NCBI RefSeq assembly: GCF_023091745.1
Contig: NC_068915.1
Coordinates: 48,232,001 to 48,296,000 of the forward strand
Source: Budorcas taxicolor
Taxonomy: Eukaryota; Chordata; Mammalia; Artiodactyla; Bovidae
Length of the DNA: 64,000 bases
Direction of reading: 5' to 3'
Shown: positions 23,218-35,517 of the stretch, piece by piece
Numbering within the stretch: position 1 is the first letter of the stretch
Layout of the letters: the number at the start of each line of letters is the position of its first letter
Position numbers and translations under genes: made by a program
Notes under the pieces: generated by a model
What the model saw: only the letters and a program-made list of their open reading frames with translations
Told to the model about the DNA's origin: nothing
Database searches by the model: none

Positions 23218-23419
23218 AGGGATGTATGGTTCAGAGGTTAAAGTGTCTACCTGCAATGCAGGACACCTGGGTTCGATCCCTGGGTTGGGAAGATCCCCTG
23301 GAGAAGGAAATGGCAATCCACTCCAGTATTCTTGCCTGGAGAATCCCATGGACAGAGGATCCTGGTGGGCTAGAGTCCACGGGTTCGCAAGAGTTGGACA
23401 CGACTGAGCAACTTCACAC
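23218..23419 (+). mobile_element. Bov-tA SINE with perfect TSD
   Basis: Sense Bov-tA. The tRNA-like head keeps a good B-box-like 'gggttcgatccctggg' near 23270. A perfect 11-base duplication, 'aagtacctgta', lies at 23207-23217 and 23420-23430. Open frames over it are standard SINE artefacts. Confidence 0.94.
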
Positions 23420-23430
23420 AAGTACCTGTA

Positions 23431-24376
23431 GATTTTTTGTATGTCTCTTCAGTAAAACAGAAAAGAATAGGCCAGTAGAATTTCTGAATCACCTTAATCT
23501 GACTTATTCTCTTAGAATAAGGGTCCCAAATGTTGAGGTCTCAATTTTAGCATATCAATTCTGCCATATTCTATTGCTCAGTTAGAGAGCCCATCTAGAT
23601 TCAAGGGTAACTTCATTGTCAACTTATTTGTGGCCATCCTTAATATTATACAACAAATAAAAAAGTCTGCAATACTGGAGGGATACTGGTAGCTATCTTG
23701 CAATCAAGAGCGAAATGAGCTTTTAGATGAATCTAACCTAGTGGACTTCAGTGGTGAAAAGGAAAATGACTTGTGTTCTTGAAAGCAATGAACTACTCAA
23801 TCAACATATCCTAGAAACCCTGGACTTCCATTTATGTGAGATAATAAATGTACTCATTTTAAAACCAAATATAAATTAGATATTTTTAGGTGCTACTTCT
23901 ATGATTCTAAGCCATACAGAGTCATAGCGGGATTTAGAAGATAACCTGAAAAACTGATTTGGTTTACAATCTAAATATTACTAGCTTGAAAAGAGCGAGA
24001 ATCAATAAAACGAGCATGAAAACTATTTAACTTCTGTTTATGGGGTGTAATATGGCTCATAATAAACTAATTATTCAACAACAAAAGAACAACTGAATTA
24101 GTGCTAATTACTAATATGTCAATTCACGTGAACCAAATGAAAATTTCTTTATTATCATAGATGGATAGTCATGAACCTCTTGATTTGTTTGTTTTATAAT
24201 CTGTGGCAAATGTTAACTACATCCTAATTAATTTACCAATGCAACTTGAACATTAATTAGTATCTAATGAAGTCTTTAGAATTATAAAAATAAATGATGC
24301 TATACAAGTCTTGTTAGAAATAATTGATTTATCTGTCATTCTATCAATCAAAAATTATTTTATCAAGGATGTCTAG
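23431..24376. other. Unique sequence, no feature seen
   Basis: AT-rich, no repeat or gene recognised. Confidence 0.5.
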
Positions 24377-24470
24377 GGAATTCCCTGGTGGTCCAGTTAT
24401 TAGGACTCTGGGTTTTCACTGCAGAGGGTCTGGGTTCAGTTCCCTGATCCAGACATGCCAACTATGTCAA
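24377..24470 (+). mobile_element. CHR-type SINE
   Basis: Sense CHR SINE head, tRNA-Glu-derived: 'ggaattccctggtggtccag', 'ttaggactctgggttttcac' and 'gggttcagttccctgatcc'. It is short, without a clear tail. Confidence 0.8.
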
Positions 24471-24821
24471 TGATAACAATTTGAACCTAGCTTGTAGGTA
24501 AGTTACCCTAAATTCCACAAAATGAAAATTTATGTCTGTGGGGTTATTTTGTTGGCTTTGGTGTTTTTTTTTTTTTTCTTTTCATTTCTATCTGTCTTAT
24601 TGTAAAATGAAAATAACAGCCAGAGGAATAAAAGCACAACCTATTAATTTTTTCTCTCACTCTCTCTTTCCCTTTTCCTTCCTTTCTTCCATCTTTCTGC
24701 ATCCTTCCAGTCCAAAAGTTAATGCTTCTTTGAGAAATAAAATGGCTCTGGTACCAGCAAAATTGAGTGTAATATATTTTCAAATAAATCAGAAGCTGAT
24801 TTGTCACTGGACCAATCCTTC

Positions 24822-24823
24822 CC

Positions 24824-24858
<35 letters not shown>

Positions 24859-24872
24859 ACACATACACATTA
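24822..24872. repeat. Microsatellite (CA)n
   Basis: About 45 bases of CA repeat with one interruption. The two opposite-strand frames ending in Thr-His or Cys-Val runs here are not genes. Confidence 0.93.
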
Positions 24873-25906
24873 ATTACTACCTACAATACCAGTTCTATAA
24901 CACATCACTAATGTTAACTAGTACTAGTTCTGATTATGGGTACATGTTAACAAGTACTGATTCTAGTTCTGGTTAGGAATCTCAAAGCCATGTAATCTTT
25001 CTAACTTCAAGAGTCAGTTAAACACAAAAATACAACATTAAATTCTCAACTTGTTGAATGTCTAGGATGTTGTATCAGCTTATTAACTTGTGTGACCTTT
25101 CCTTAAAAATAGAACTGGATGTAAAATAGAAGTCCCTACAAATCTGCTCCAACAATTCAAAATGATCAGGGCTATTCCTAAGATCCCTAATTCTAATATC
25201 TCAACCTAGGAGATGTATTTCTATCTGGAAGTCTATATTGCAGTGTAATGTCAACCATAGAGTTCTTTTCAAGCAAATGCACTGTAGACAGCACCATAAA
25301 ATTATGAGGTCTTGTTGTGGCTAAATCTGTTGCACTAATCTCAACACCCTGAATACTCCCTTATGGGCTTCTCATTAGCAGAAATCTCCCTTTGTTTACA
25401 GTATGAATAATCACAAGCACCATAAAGTTAGGAGCATCCCTTTCCACAGCCTTTCTCTTCAGTTACTTGGTCTCAGTACTTCCTCGCTCAAATTTCAAAA
25501 ACAAAATATTAATGGTTATACTATTCTGGAAGAGAAAAGGAGGCAGAAAGCCTGGATTCTTTGAATAAATCTTCCAACTATGAGATTTATAAACTTGAGG
25601 AGTCACTTGACCTCATTGCCTTTGTTTCTTTCTCTACAAAATAGGAAAAATTTTATCAGGGTGGCAGAGTAAAAGAGAAACAAAAAAACAAACAAAAAGG
25701 TTTTGAATTGGACAGTGTGAGGAAAAAACAAAGTTGATTTCTGCTTATATTCTACCTAGTCAAGCTTTCAATAAAATGTACACACATGAATTAAGTGGAT
25801 GATTATTTAATGGATGCATAAATCCCTAAGTAAAACAATCAGGTTTTTACTTACAACCTGTGGATAATTTGTGTAACACATATTTATTGTTAAGATACTG
25901 TTATTC
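24873..25906. other. Unique sequence, no feature seen
   Basis: No gene or nameable repeat. A local 'actagttctgatt' type duplication occurs near 24920-24970. Confidence 0.45.
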
Positions 25907-26390
25907 ACATATTAATGCCCCCCAAAACATCATATCTAATCCATCAAATCTGTGAATATGTTAGCTTACATGGTAAAAGGGACTTTGCAGATGTAATCAG
26001 CTTAAGAATTTTGTGATGAGAAGGTTATTCTGATGGGCTGAATATAATCACAAGAGACCTGATAAGAGACAGGCAAGAGGAACAAAATCAAAGAAGAAAG
26101 TGTGATAAAGAAAAGAGATGCTGGAATGGTAAGAGGGAGGGACCAAGAACCAAGGAATGTGTGCAAACTCTAGAAGCTGGAAAAGTTAAAGAAACAAATA
26201 CTCCCTAGAGAAACATGGAATATTCTTCTCCCTCAGAAGAAGCTCAGCCCTTGATTTAGAACTTCTGATCTCCATAACTGTTAGATAATAAATCTCCAGT
26301 TTTAGAATTGTAGGATAATAAATTTATACTGTTTTAAGCCACTAAAGTTGTGGTAATTTGTTACTATTGCATTATGAAACTAATATAGAT
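25907..26390 (+). mobile_element. MLT1 LTR (ERVL-MaLR)
   Basis: Ordered matches to an MLT1A/C-type LTR: 'tgtgaatatgttagcttac', 'aaaagggactttgcagatgt', 'ccaaggaatgtgtgcaaact', 'ctagaagctggaaaag', 'gttttaagccactaaagttg' and 'gtggtaatttgttac'. It is an old LTR of a MaLR retrotransposon, almost full length, with no internal region. Confidence 0.88.
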
Positions 26391-26439
26391 TTTATTATCT
26401 ATTCTGTTTCATCACCCATTCTAGGTGATGGAAATACTT

Positions 26440-26640
26440 AGATGAATGAAATGGAGAACGATGCCAAACATTGTGCTCTATATTTTACATGAATTCAGGT
26501 CAGTTTTTACAACCATACAAAGTAGGTATAATAGGTTCCTTCTTTAGAGATGAGGAAACTGAAATTCAGAGTAATTTGCCAATTGTCATACAAGTAATAA
26601 GTGAACTGTCTGTCTTCAGAGTCTGTGTCCTTTATACTTT
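26440..26640 (+). mobile_element. MIR SINE
   Basis: Well-preserved MIR order: 'gagatgaggaaactgaaatt' near 26549, 'gtaatttgccaattgtcata' and 'agtctgtgtcctttatactt'. Confidence 0.75.
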
Positions 26641-26645
26641 CATTG

Positions 26646-26855
26646 CATGCGTGCCACATTGCTGAAGTCGTGTCCAACTCTGTGACCCTATGGACTGTAG
26701 CCTGCCAAGCTCCTCTGTCAAGACTGAATTCTCCAGGCAAGAATACTGGAGTGGGTTGCCATGCCCTCCTCCAGGGGATCCTCCTAACCCACAAATCTCT
26801 ATGTCTTCTGCATCGGCAGGTGGGTTCTTCACCACTAGTGCCACTTGGGAAGTCT
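26646..26855 (-). mobile_element. Bov-tA SINE, antisense
   Basis: Antisense Bov-tA immediately after the MIR. The Bov-A unit lies at the left and the tRNA-like head at the right ('gtgccacttgggaagtc'). No clear duplication seen. The overlapping 177-codon and 102-codon frames are artefacts across this SINE. Confidence 0.88.
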
Positions 26856-28376
26856 ATGCTTACAGTACCACCTCCAAATAACCTGATAGTACGTGGCAGC
26901 ATAATGTAGGTTATGCACCAAAGATTTATTTGCTGAAATACAGCCAGCTTAGAGATATGGAAGAGGAAAGCAAGTGAGAACAAGAGGTTTGCTTTGAATA
27001 GAGTTGTTTGAAGAGTTGGAATTGAGCTTACATGGCACATGATGAGTCCACATACCCAAACCTACTAAAAAGAAAAGTTTTCTTTTAATTCAGATTTTCT
27101 TTTAGTAAGTAACTGCTCCATAAGCATTCATTTCAGATTTTTATTTGTAAATGTTTTTATGAACCTTTTTATTTATAATTTGAAAAAGCAAAATAAAACA
27201 GAAATGATACATTTCCCTTAACACACTTATTACTAATGAAGTATTTGGAAAATCATCATGTAATTATTCATGAAACTACTAATAGCACTCTTTCTCATCT
27301 CAAACACTTTTCTCTCTTCATACTATTTAATTTTTCCTTCTTCTTTTTCCTCCTAGCTGTAGGTTTCTACTTTTGAACAGAATAATTACAGATGCATATT
27401 TCTTCTTATCATCTATGCCTATAAATAAAATATCCATAGTAAATACTTTAATTCATGGATAACATTCAAATTGTGTGATGTTTAATGATGAAAAATCTTA
27501 TACAGACTATGAAATATTTGTTACTCAAAAGGAATAGGAGGAACCTGGAAATTTAAGGTCAGATTCATGGTCTCAACATATACTCAATGAGAAAAATATA
27601 AGTTGGTTCATTGACTTTTAGGAAAACAAGACTCACAAAAACATAACCCTTTCCTTGAACAAGAAAGAAAAATATTTGAAGTGCAGTAAAATTATAGATA
27701 CTGTTTACATTAATGAAAAGGTTTTAACAAATTGATCTTTTAAACAATAGAATAGCTTGAAAAGAAATCTAATAAAAGTATTTATGGATAAAATTTACTA
27801 ATACATTCTCAGTTGTGTTGAACATTTTGAGTTTTGGTCGAAAGCAAGTTGAAGAGCCCTGAGAGCCACAGAAGTTAATTTTAGCCCCGAGTTCATCTTA
27901 TTGATTTGTTTTCACTAATTGGAAAGCAAATGTCTTAGAAATGAGAGGAGGAAAAAAAAGTATCCTTTTATAAAGCATATCCTGCCAGAAGATTTTTTAA
28001 CGAGGGTGAAAACAGATTCAAGTCCATTATTTTTTTCCTTAAGATAATTTCTTTTAAAAGATTATTAGCTTAGTAGAAAGAAACTAATAGGGGGCTTTTA
28101 AGATTTCTACTTTAATTTCAGGGATTTGCCTCATTAAAAATTAATTGCAGAACCAATTGATGTGTGTGCATGTGAGGCAGTGAAAGGGAAGTATGGAAGT
28201 AAAAATATTCCCCAGTTTTACTTAAATATTTCTGAAAATAAAAGTCACTTGAAATGACATTAAGAAAAACTTCTGCCTTGAGATATTTAGAGTTTTTCTA
28301 GTAGAAAATATGGTGTTACTTCTGGACATATTGCTATTATGCCTTATAGCCAGGTTAGAAATTTTACTTCCTGAAG
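26856..28376. other. Unique AT-rich sequence, no feature seen
   Basis: About 1.5 kb without a repeat I can name. No exon-like frames or regulatory signature. Confidence 0.5.
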
Positions 28377-28592
28377 TGCATGAGTGCTCAGTGGTGTCCC
28401 ACCCTTTGTGACCCCGTGGACTGTAGCCCACCAGGCTCCTCTGTCCATGGGATTCCCCAGGCAAGAATATGGAGTGGGTTGCCAATTCCTACCCCAGGGG
28501 ATCTTCCCTGCCCAGAGATTGGACCCATGTCTCCTGTATCTCCTGCATTGGCAGGCAGATTCTTTACCACTGTGCCACCTGGGAAACCTTCA
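28377..28592 (-). mobile_element. Bov-tA SINE, antisense
   Basis: Antisense Bov-tA: 'gtgctcagtggtgtcccacc' at the Bov-A end and 'gccacctgggaaacc' at the tRNA-like head end. Overlapping short frames on both strands are artefacts of the SINE. Confidence 0.9.
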
Positions 28593-29293
28593 TTTTATGA
28601 TAATTTCCTTATAAATTAAACATTTAAGTTGCCTCCATTATATATACCACTCTGCTTCAAATTTAACACTGAGTTTAATAAACTGTATACATTGCCCAAC
28701 AATGTATTAATATATGTCATGAAAAGAAAATAGATATATGCTGACTCTATGAGTTTTTCATTCGAAGAAAGGTGTTAGCTGAAAACAGAAACCTAAGAAT
28801 CTTTGAAAAGAATGGTAATAGCACACATAGCACTTTTCTAAGTAATTCTAATTTCATTATCTTAAGCTATGTGAAAACTTTTGTGCTTGATAACCTGAAC
28901 TTCATAAGAGGTACTATTAATATTTGGAGGATAGTGAAGGAATTGATATGTTTGTTTCATCCCTGGTGGAAGACTTGATCAGCTATATTGCAATCAACTG
29001 CTGCTACTTCCAAAGACTTCATAATTAGAGGCCAATGACCACAAGGCCAAGGTTGACCTTGCAGTTAGACACAGGAAGTATCCCCCAAAGTATAATGATA
29101 TCTACAGTTATTTAAGGGGAACAAAGATAATACTGGTATCAATGGCACTCCAAGTAGGTTATAACAAGGAAGTTTTCGAATTCAACAACAAATCAGAGCT
29201 ACCTTAATGACATATCTCTGTTGAGGGAGCAGGTTGAAAAGGCCAAGAAAAACTCCTCTTGGATTTTTTTTTTTTGAAATGTTACCATTTATT
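28593..29293. other. Unique sequence, no feature seen
   Basis: No gene or nameable element. A T run of about 12 bases lies near 29264-29275. Confidence 0.45.
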
Positions 29294-29509
29294 GGGCTCT
29301 CCTGGTGTCTCAGACAGTAAAGAATCCACCTGTAATGCAGGAGACACCGGTTTGATTCCTGGGGCAGAAAGAGTCCCTAGAGAAGGGAATGGCAACCCAC
29401 TCCAGGATTCTTGCCTGGAGAATCCCTTGGACAGAGGAATCCTGAAGGTGAGCTACAGTCCATAGAATCACAAAGAGTTGGAGGTGACTAAGTGACCAAG
29501 CAGGCACGC
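29294..29509 (+). mobile_element. Bov-tA SINE
   Basis: Sense Bov-tA with head 'gggctctcctggtgtctcag' and Bov-A body. Flanked by a near-perfect 10-base duplication, 'accatttatt' at 29284-29293 and 'accattaatt' at 29510-29519. Confidence 0.9.
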
Positions 29510-30284
29510 ACCATTAATTAAATCAGTGAAAGAAATCATTGGAAATCCACAGTTTTCCAATAGAAAAATCCAATCAACTAATAAGAATATATTGATTTCT
29601 CACTTGATTTTTAATATGAACATAGGGATCAAGATATTTTCATCTATTATCACTTTTTCTTGAACCATGTTTTGCTAATTTCTTAGAAGAGTGGAATACT
29701 AAATAATAAAATTAAAATTGAGCAAATTTTGATTGGGATCTAGGGAAGTTAAGAATTATGGGGCTCTGCATAATCTTACCAAACAATTACATGGTAATTT
29801 CTAATTGTTATCTAAGGTCATAATCCTGGATTCTGTGTGGATAAGGCTCAGAGTGTTCTGCACAGCAATATGGAGAAATAAGAAAGAGGTACAACAATAA
29901 ATAGATCAGGAAGAACAATGAATAGAAGTTAACTAATTCAAAAATTTCTTTACAAATAGATCTGATTTCATTAGTTAAGAATCTTATATTTAACATATGA
30001 TCATTAAATTCACTGTTGAGACAAAAATATCCTTTTAAATGTGTAAATCACTTATCTCTTCATTTTTTAAATGATGGAAATAATTTTATATGTTTTTAGA
30101 CAGCTCTCAGTCCAAAGGGGAGAGAAGAAACTTGGAAGCTAGATTGTTTGTGTTTGGTTAATGTATGTGTGTGATATGTTAAAGAAATCTAATCTTGCTT
30201 CAATATTTGCAGAAAGATGTGCCATTTATTAAAAACTCTGGGGCAGTCATTTTACTGCAAGTGTTCTTTGCTTAACAAAATAGA
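29510..30284. other. Unique sequence, no feature seen
   Basis: AT-rich, no recognisable element. Confidence 0.45.
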
Positions 30285-30480
30285 TTCATTCAGCAAATAT
30301 TTATGGAGCATCTTCTGAGCTCCAGGCAATGAAACAGATACAAGAGATTCAGAAATGAATGCGATAAACTGTCTTTTTTTGAGGAACTCATAATCCTGTG
30401 TGAGATGTACATATTGAAAATTTTGCAATACAAATGCCACTCATGTACTAGAATGTAGTACAAAGTTTTATAGGTCCATT
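30285..30480 (+). repeat. Ancient interspersed repeat, family uncertain
   Basis: 'ttcattcagcaaatatttat' followed by 'ggagcatcttctgagctcca' and 'ggaactcataatcctgtg' is a pattern found in old mammalian interspersed repeats. I cannot decide between an L2-like and an L1M-like source. Confidence 0.35.
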
Positions 30481-30913
30481 GAAGAGGAAGTGATAAACTG
30501 ACAGAACAGGGTTTCAGAAGTCTTTACAAAGACATTTACATTTCTAGTGGGCGTAAAGGAACAAATAGATAATTTAAATATAAAAAAGTAGCTGGTAGCA
30601 TTAGGGTAAAATCTTAGAGCCATTATTAATTCAAAAATATTATTTTCCTAATGGCTATAAAAATCAGCAAGCTTATAAAGAGTTCTCATTAACTCTAGTT
30701 TGTTTTCAATTTTCTAATCTGTAAGTCATAGGAAAGTCTGATGAAACTAGTTTTATTAAGTAGTATTAATCAGTATTCCCACTTGAATGAAAAAATACTG
30801 AAACTATAGTTTTCCCCTCTTTAAGATTTTATAAGCTTACTGGATCTATGGATTATTGTTTTTGGAGAAAATTTAAATTTATGTAGATGTAGATTTATAT
30901 ATATGCAGAGATG
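30481..30913. other. Unique sequence, no feature seen
   Basis: No element recognised. Confidence 0.45.
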
Positions 30914-31130
30914 CATGTGTGCATGCTAAGTTGATTCAGTTGTGCCTGACTCTTTGTGACCTTATGGACTGTAGCCCACCAGACTCCTCTGTCCATGGGG
31001 TTCTCCAGGCAAGAATCATGGGGTGGGTTGCCATTTCCCCCTCCAAGGAATCTTCCTGCCCTAGAAATCAAATGTGCATCTCCTGCTTTGCTTGTGGATT
31101 TTTTGCTGCCTGAGCCTCCAGGGAAGGCCA
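30914..31130 (-). mobile_element. Bov-tA SINE, antisense
   Basis: Antisense Bov-tA from 'ttgattcagttgtgcctgac' to 'gagcctccagggaaggc'. A TA-rich microsatellite follows shortly after. Confidence 0.88.
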
Positions 31131-31187
31131 CACAGAGATATAAGCATCTATACATAGATACATCTGTATACATATATTTCTATACCT

Positions 31188-31266
31188 ATGTGTATATATA
31201 TGTGTATGTATTTTATATATATATACATAAATATATATATATATGTGTATATATATATATATAGTG
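31188..31266. repeat. TA-rich microsatellite
   Basis: Interrupted (TA)n with TG and CA steps over about 75 bases. The Tyr/Ile-rich frames over it are not genes. Confidence 0.9.
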
Positions 31267-31548
31267 AGAGAGAATATAAACAGGTGGATAGACAGATAAT
31301 AGATATATAATCACAAATTCTCATGTCCAACTCTCAGCCTTCTGCAGGTGAAAGCCAGCAAACTCTTAGATTTCCTTTAACTCTCCCTCCCCCTACACTC
31401 TCAGTCTTTGGTACCTGAGAAAACAAAATACTTTTCATCTCAGCTTTCCTTACCCAGTTTTGATATAATGAACTGAAACAGCTGTAGTAGGTCCTAGAGA
31501 AAGAAACAAAGAGTGGTTGAAATTTGTCCTGTGCTTGGAATATCTCAC

Positions 31549-32817
31549 TTTCATCAAGAAGCTCTTTAGTTCTTCTTCACTTTCTGCCATAAGGGTGGTG
31601 TCATCTGCATATATGAGGTTAGTGATATTTCTCCCAGCAACCTTGATTTCAGCTTGGACTTCCTCCAGCCTGGTGTTTCTCATGATGTACTCCGCATATA
31701 AGTTAAATGAGCAGGGTGACAATATACAGCCTTGATGTACTCCTTTTCTTGTTTGGAACCAGCCTGTTGTTCCATGTCCAGTTCTAACTGTTGCTTTCTG
31801 ACCTGCATACAGGTTTCTCAAGAGGCAGGTCAGGTAGTCTGGTATTCGCATCTCTTTCAGAATTTTCCACAGTTTATTGTGATCCACACAGTCAAAAGCT
31901 TTGCCATAGTCAATAAAGCAGAAATAGATATTTTTCTGGAACTCTTGCTTTTTTGATGATCCAGCGGATGTTGGCAATTTGATCTCTGGTTCCTCTGCCC
32001 CTTCTAAAACCAGCTTGAACATCTGGACGTTCACGGTTCATATTGCTGAAGCCTGGCTTTGAGAATTTTGAGCATTACTTTACTAGCGTGTGAGATGAGT
32101 GCAATTTTGATGAAAGTGAAAGAGGAGAGTGGGAAAGTTGGTTTAAAGCTCAACATTCAGAAAACTAAGATCATGGCATCTGGTCCCATCACTTCATGGA
32201 AAATAGATGGGGAAAAAGTGGCTGACTTTATTTTTCTGGGCTCCAAAATCACTGCAGATGGTGATTACAGCCATGAAATTAGAAGACGCTTACTTCTTGG
32301 AAGGAAAGTTATTACCAACCTAGACAGCATGTTAAAAAACAGAGACATTACTTTGTCAACAAAGGTCTGTCTAGTCAAGGCTATGGTTTTTCCAGTGGTC
32401 ATGTATGAATGTGAGAGGTGGACTATAAAGAAAGCTGAACACCGAAGAATTGATGCTTTTGAACTGTGGTGTTGGAGAAGACTCTTGAGAGTCCCTTGGA
32501 CTGCAAGGAGATCCAACCAGTCCATCCTAAAGGAGACCAGTCCTGGGTGTTCATTGGTAGGGCTGATTTTAAAGTTGAAACTCCAATACTTTGGACACCT
32601 GATGTGAAGAGCTGACTCATTTGAAATGACCCTAATGCTGGGAGGGATTGAGGACAGGAGGAAAAGGGGATGACAGAGGATGGATGGATGACATCACCGA
32701 CTCAGTGGACATGGGTTTGGGTGAACTCCAGGAATTATGGACGGTCGGGGAGGCCTGGCATGCTGCCGTTCATGGGGTCACAACGAGTTGGACAGGGCTG
32801 GGCAACTGAACTGAACT
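31549..32817. mobile_element. BovB LINE with 5' inversion (twin-priming structure)
   Basis: The left part, 31549-32106, is BovB in antisense covering the RT core, including YADD in a 194-codon minus frame. The right part, 32107-32817, is BovB in sense covering the rest of the element to its 3' tail ('ctgaactgaactgg'). The element coordinates are continuous: the inverted segment stops at the 'gatgaaag' point where the sense segment begins, with about 12 bases of overlap. Duplications 'ggaatatctcac' (31537-31548) and 'ggtatatttcac' (32818-32829) flank the unit, matching at 10 of 12 positions. This is the arrangement expected from twin priming, known best from L1. Confidence 0.9.
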
Positions 32818-32948
32818 GGTATATTTCACAATTCTATTCTGCCATCCAGTGTAAAACCAGACATTAATGATTCGTTGACACTTAGTTGGACTTTTTTTTC
32901 CCCTATCTTTGACATATTCATTATTTTATGACCATTCTATCATTTTGC

Positions 32949-33862
32949 AACAGACTGGTTTCAAATAGGAAAAGGAGTATGTCAAGGCCGTATATTGTCA
33001 CCCTGCTTATTTATGTTCTATGCAGAGTACATCATGAGAAACACTGGGCTGGAAGAAGCACAAGCTGGAATCAAGACTGCCGGGAGAAATATCAATGACC
33101 TCAGATATGCAGATGACACCACCCTTATGGCAGAAAGTGAAGAGGAACTAAAAAGCCTCTTGTTGAAAGTGAAAGAGGAGAGTGAAAAAGTTGGCTTAAA
33201 GCTCAACATTCAGAAAACGAAGATCATGGCATCTGGTCCCATCACTACATGGGAAATAGATGGAGAAACAGTGGAAACAGTGTCAGACTTTATTTTTTTG
33301 GGCTCCAGAATCACTGCAGATGGTGACTGCAGCCATGAAATTAAAAGACGCTTACTCTTTGGAAGGAAAGTTATGAACAACCTAGATAATACTTTACCGA
33401 CTAAGGTCGTCTAGTCAAGGCTATGGTTTTTCCAGTAGTCATGTATGGATGTGAGTGTTGGAAGAAGGCTGAGTGCTGAAGAATTGATGCTTTTGAACTG
33501 TGGTGCTGGACAAGACTCTTGGGAGTCCCTTGGACTGCAAGGAGATCCAACCAGTCCATTCTGAAGGAGATCGATCCTGGGTGTTCTTTGGAAGGAATGA
33601 TGCTGAGGCTGAAACTCCAGTACTTTGGCCACCTCATGTGAAGACTTGACTCATTGGAAAAGACTCTGATGCTGGGAGGGATTGGGGGCAGGAGGAGAAG
33701 GGGACGACTGAGGATGAGATGGCTGGATGGCATCACTGACTCGATGGATGTGAGTCTGAGTGAACTCCAGGAGTTGGTGATGGACAGGGAGGCCTGGCAT
33801 GCTGCAATTCACGGGGTCGCAAAGAGTCGGACATGACTGTGCGACTGAATTGAACTGAGCTG
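32949..33862 (+). mobile_element. BovB LINE, 5'-truncated, 10-bp TSD
   Basis: Sense BovB from the RT palm region ('agactggtttcaaatagg') to the 3' end, with the motif YADD in a 139-codon frame that ends at a small deletion near 33410. A perfect 10-base duplication, 'atcattttgc', lies at 32939-32948 and 33863-33872. Confidence 0.94.
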
Positions 33863-33872
33863 ATCATTTTGC

Positions 33873-34247
33873 CAGGGATAAAAGCTGCTCATTCTCCTAA
33901 AACTGGTTTATCTTTCTCTGAAATCAAGTTTAGTTAGGTTTCCGTGAATCTTCAGCTTTCTGGCAAACTTAAAATATATTACTTTTTAGCTTATGTGTTT
34001 ATCTTTTGTTGTTAATGTGAAAACTATAGTCTTTAACAATGTTTTAAGTTCTAACTAAAAGCAGACATTCTCTTATTTGCTATTATTTTTGATTCAGACT
34101 CACATTTTTTTTTATAGACTGTATTTGAAAGTCTAATGTAAACAAGTTGAAGATGAACTTTTTACATCTATTTCATCCAGAGGAAAAGTATGAGGATTTA
34201 GGACTAGAATATCTGTATTAAGTCCTATTAAATTTGGCTTGTTGTAT
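33873..34247. other. Unique sequence, no feature seen
   Basis: No element or gene recognised. Confidence 0.45.
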
Positions 34248-34360
34248 TGTTGTTCAGCTGCTCGGTCGTGTCCAACTCTGTGACCTGAAGGACTGCAGTA
34301 TGCCAGGCTTCCCTGTTCTTTACTATCTCCTGGAATTTGCTCAAACTCATGTCCATCGAT
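34248..34360 (-). mobile_element. BovB 3' end, very short, antisense
   Basis: Only the last 110 bases or so of BovB: 'ttcagctgctcggtcgtgtc' to 'aaactcatgtccatcgat'. The copy is extremely 5'-truncated. Confidence 0.85.
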
Positions 34361-35288
34361 CAATGAAATGTGGTTTAGTCATTACAAATTCTTGAATTTC
34401 TATATTTTTTCAATCAAATGGGAATACTGATTAATACTACATAGTAAAACTAGTTTTAACAGACTCTCCTATGACTTACAGATAAGAAAAGTGAAAACAA
34501 ACCAGAGATCATGAGAACTCTTTATATCTTGTTGATTTTTTAACTATTAAGAAAATAATATTTTGAATAAATAATGACTAAGATTTTATCCTAGATTCTA
34601 CCAGTGTGTAAAAAAAAGAATCACACGTTAACTACTGCCATCACTTCTGGTGAATATCACTGACACCTTCTCAAATTTTTCATCCTCTATGACAGGATAT
34701 GACAGTTTTCCCTTGAGAAATATGCACAATAAAAGTGCAAGTCAGCTGACATTTCACATACGTAAAGGAATATCTCTATCAATTTATTACTAATTCATTA
34801 GTCAGTCAGAATATCATACCTATTTCTTGACTAAAATATATAGGTAAATATTTAATGTCAACCCAAAGAAATTCCTTCAAAGTCTATAAATCTAAACCAA
34901 ATATTATTTAAATTACAGATTTTCAGTTAGAAATAGGATGGATATGAAATGAGTAGGAATTGGAAATGTAAAAGATAAATTTCATGTTAGTACATTAAAA
35001 AATGTGTTTGATTTCAAAGGATGAGCTTAATATTTTCATTCTGTTTTTAATATCTACCATAACTTATTTATAGCCCTAGCTCAGTTGTCCTTTCTTTGCA
35101 ACTTAGGACATTTAACATTTGCATAGTAATATTGTTTCTTGGTAGGACTTGCATGAATTTTAGGTCACTTTGGATTGTTTGATGTGATCTAATAATAATA
35201 TTTCTGATGCTATCAATTTTCAACTATGCAAGTAAATGTTACTGGATTAACACAGTTAATTGGAATCCATACATATGTACACAATTTG
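34361..35288. other. Unique AT-rich sequence, no feature seen
   Basis: No gene or repeat recognised. Confidence 0.5.
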
Positions 35289-35323
35289 TCTCTCTCTCTC
35301 TTTATTTATTTATTTATTTTTTG
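35289..35323. repeat. Compound microsatellite (TC)n(TTTA)n
   Basis: 'tctctctctctctttattta' leads into further TTTA units. Simple-sequence tract. Confidence 0.9.
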
Positions 35324-35517
35324 TTTCTTTCCTGGTTTCAAATAATAAGTTAGAGTAAAGAGGAAATGATTGAGCAAAATAATGTCTCCTTTCCCTTCCA
35401 TCTTCAATAAAGTTGCTCATGAGAACTGCGGGAGAGGGATGGGTGCCTAAAATAGAACCAGGAAGATGCATGAGGCAATTAGAATAGCAGCTTGAAAAAG
35501 ATATGAACCGAGACATG
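35324..35517. other. Unique sequence
   Basis: Short unassigned spacer before the next BovB. The 68-codon minus frame spanning 35310-35516 has no recognised motif. Confidence 0.4.

Noticed and set aside
23218..23285. tRNA gene suggested by A-box and B-box-like motifs
   Set aside because: It is the tRNA-derived head of a Bov-tA SINE with flanking duplications and lacks a complete cloverleaf.
26507..27040. 177-codon minus-strand frame
   Set aside because: Much of it is antisense or sense Bov-tA and MIR; such frames are routine SINE artefacts.
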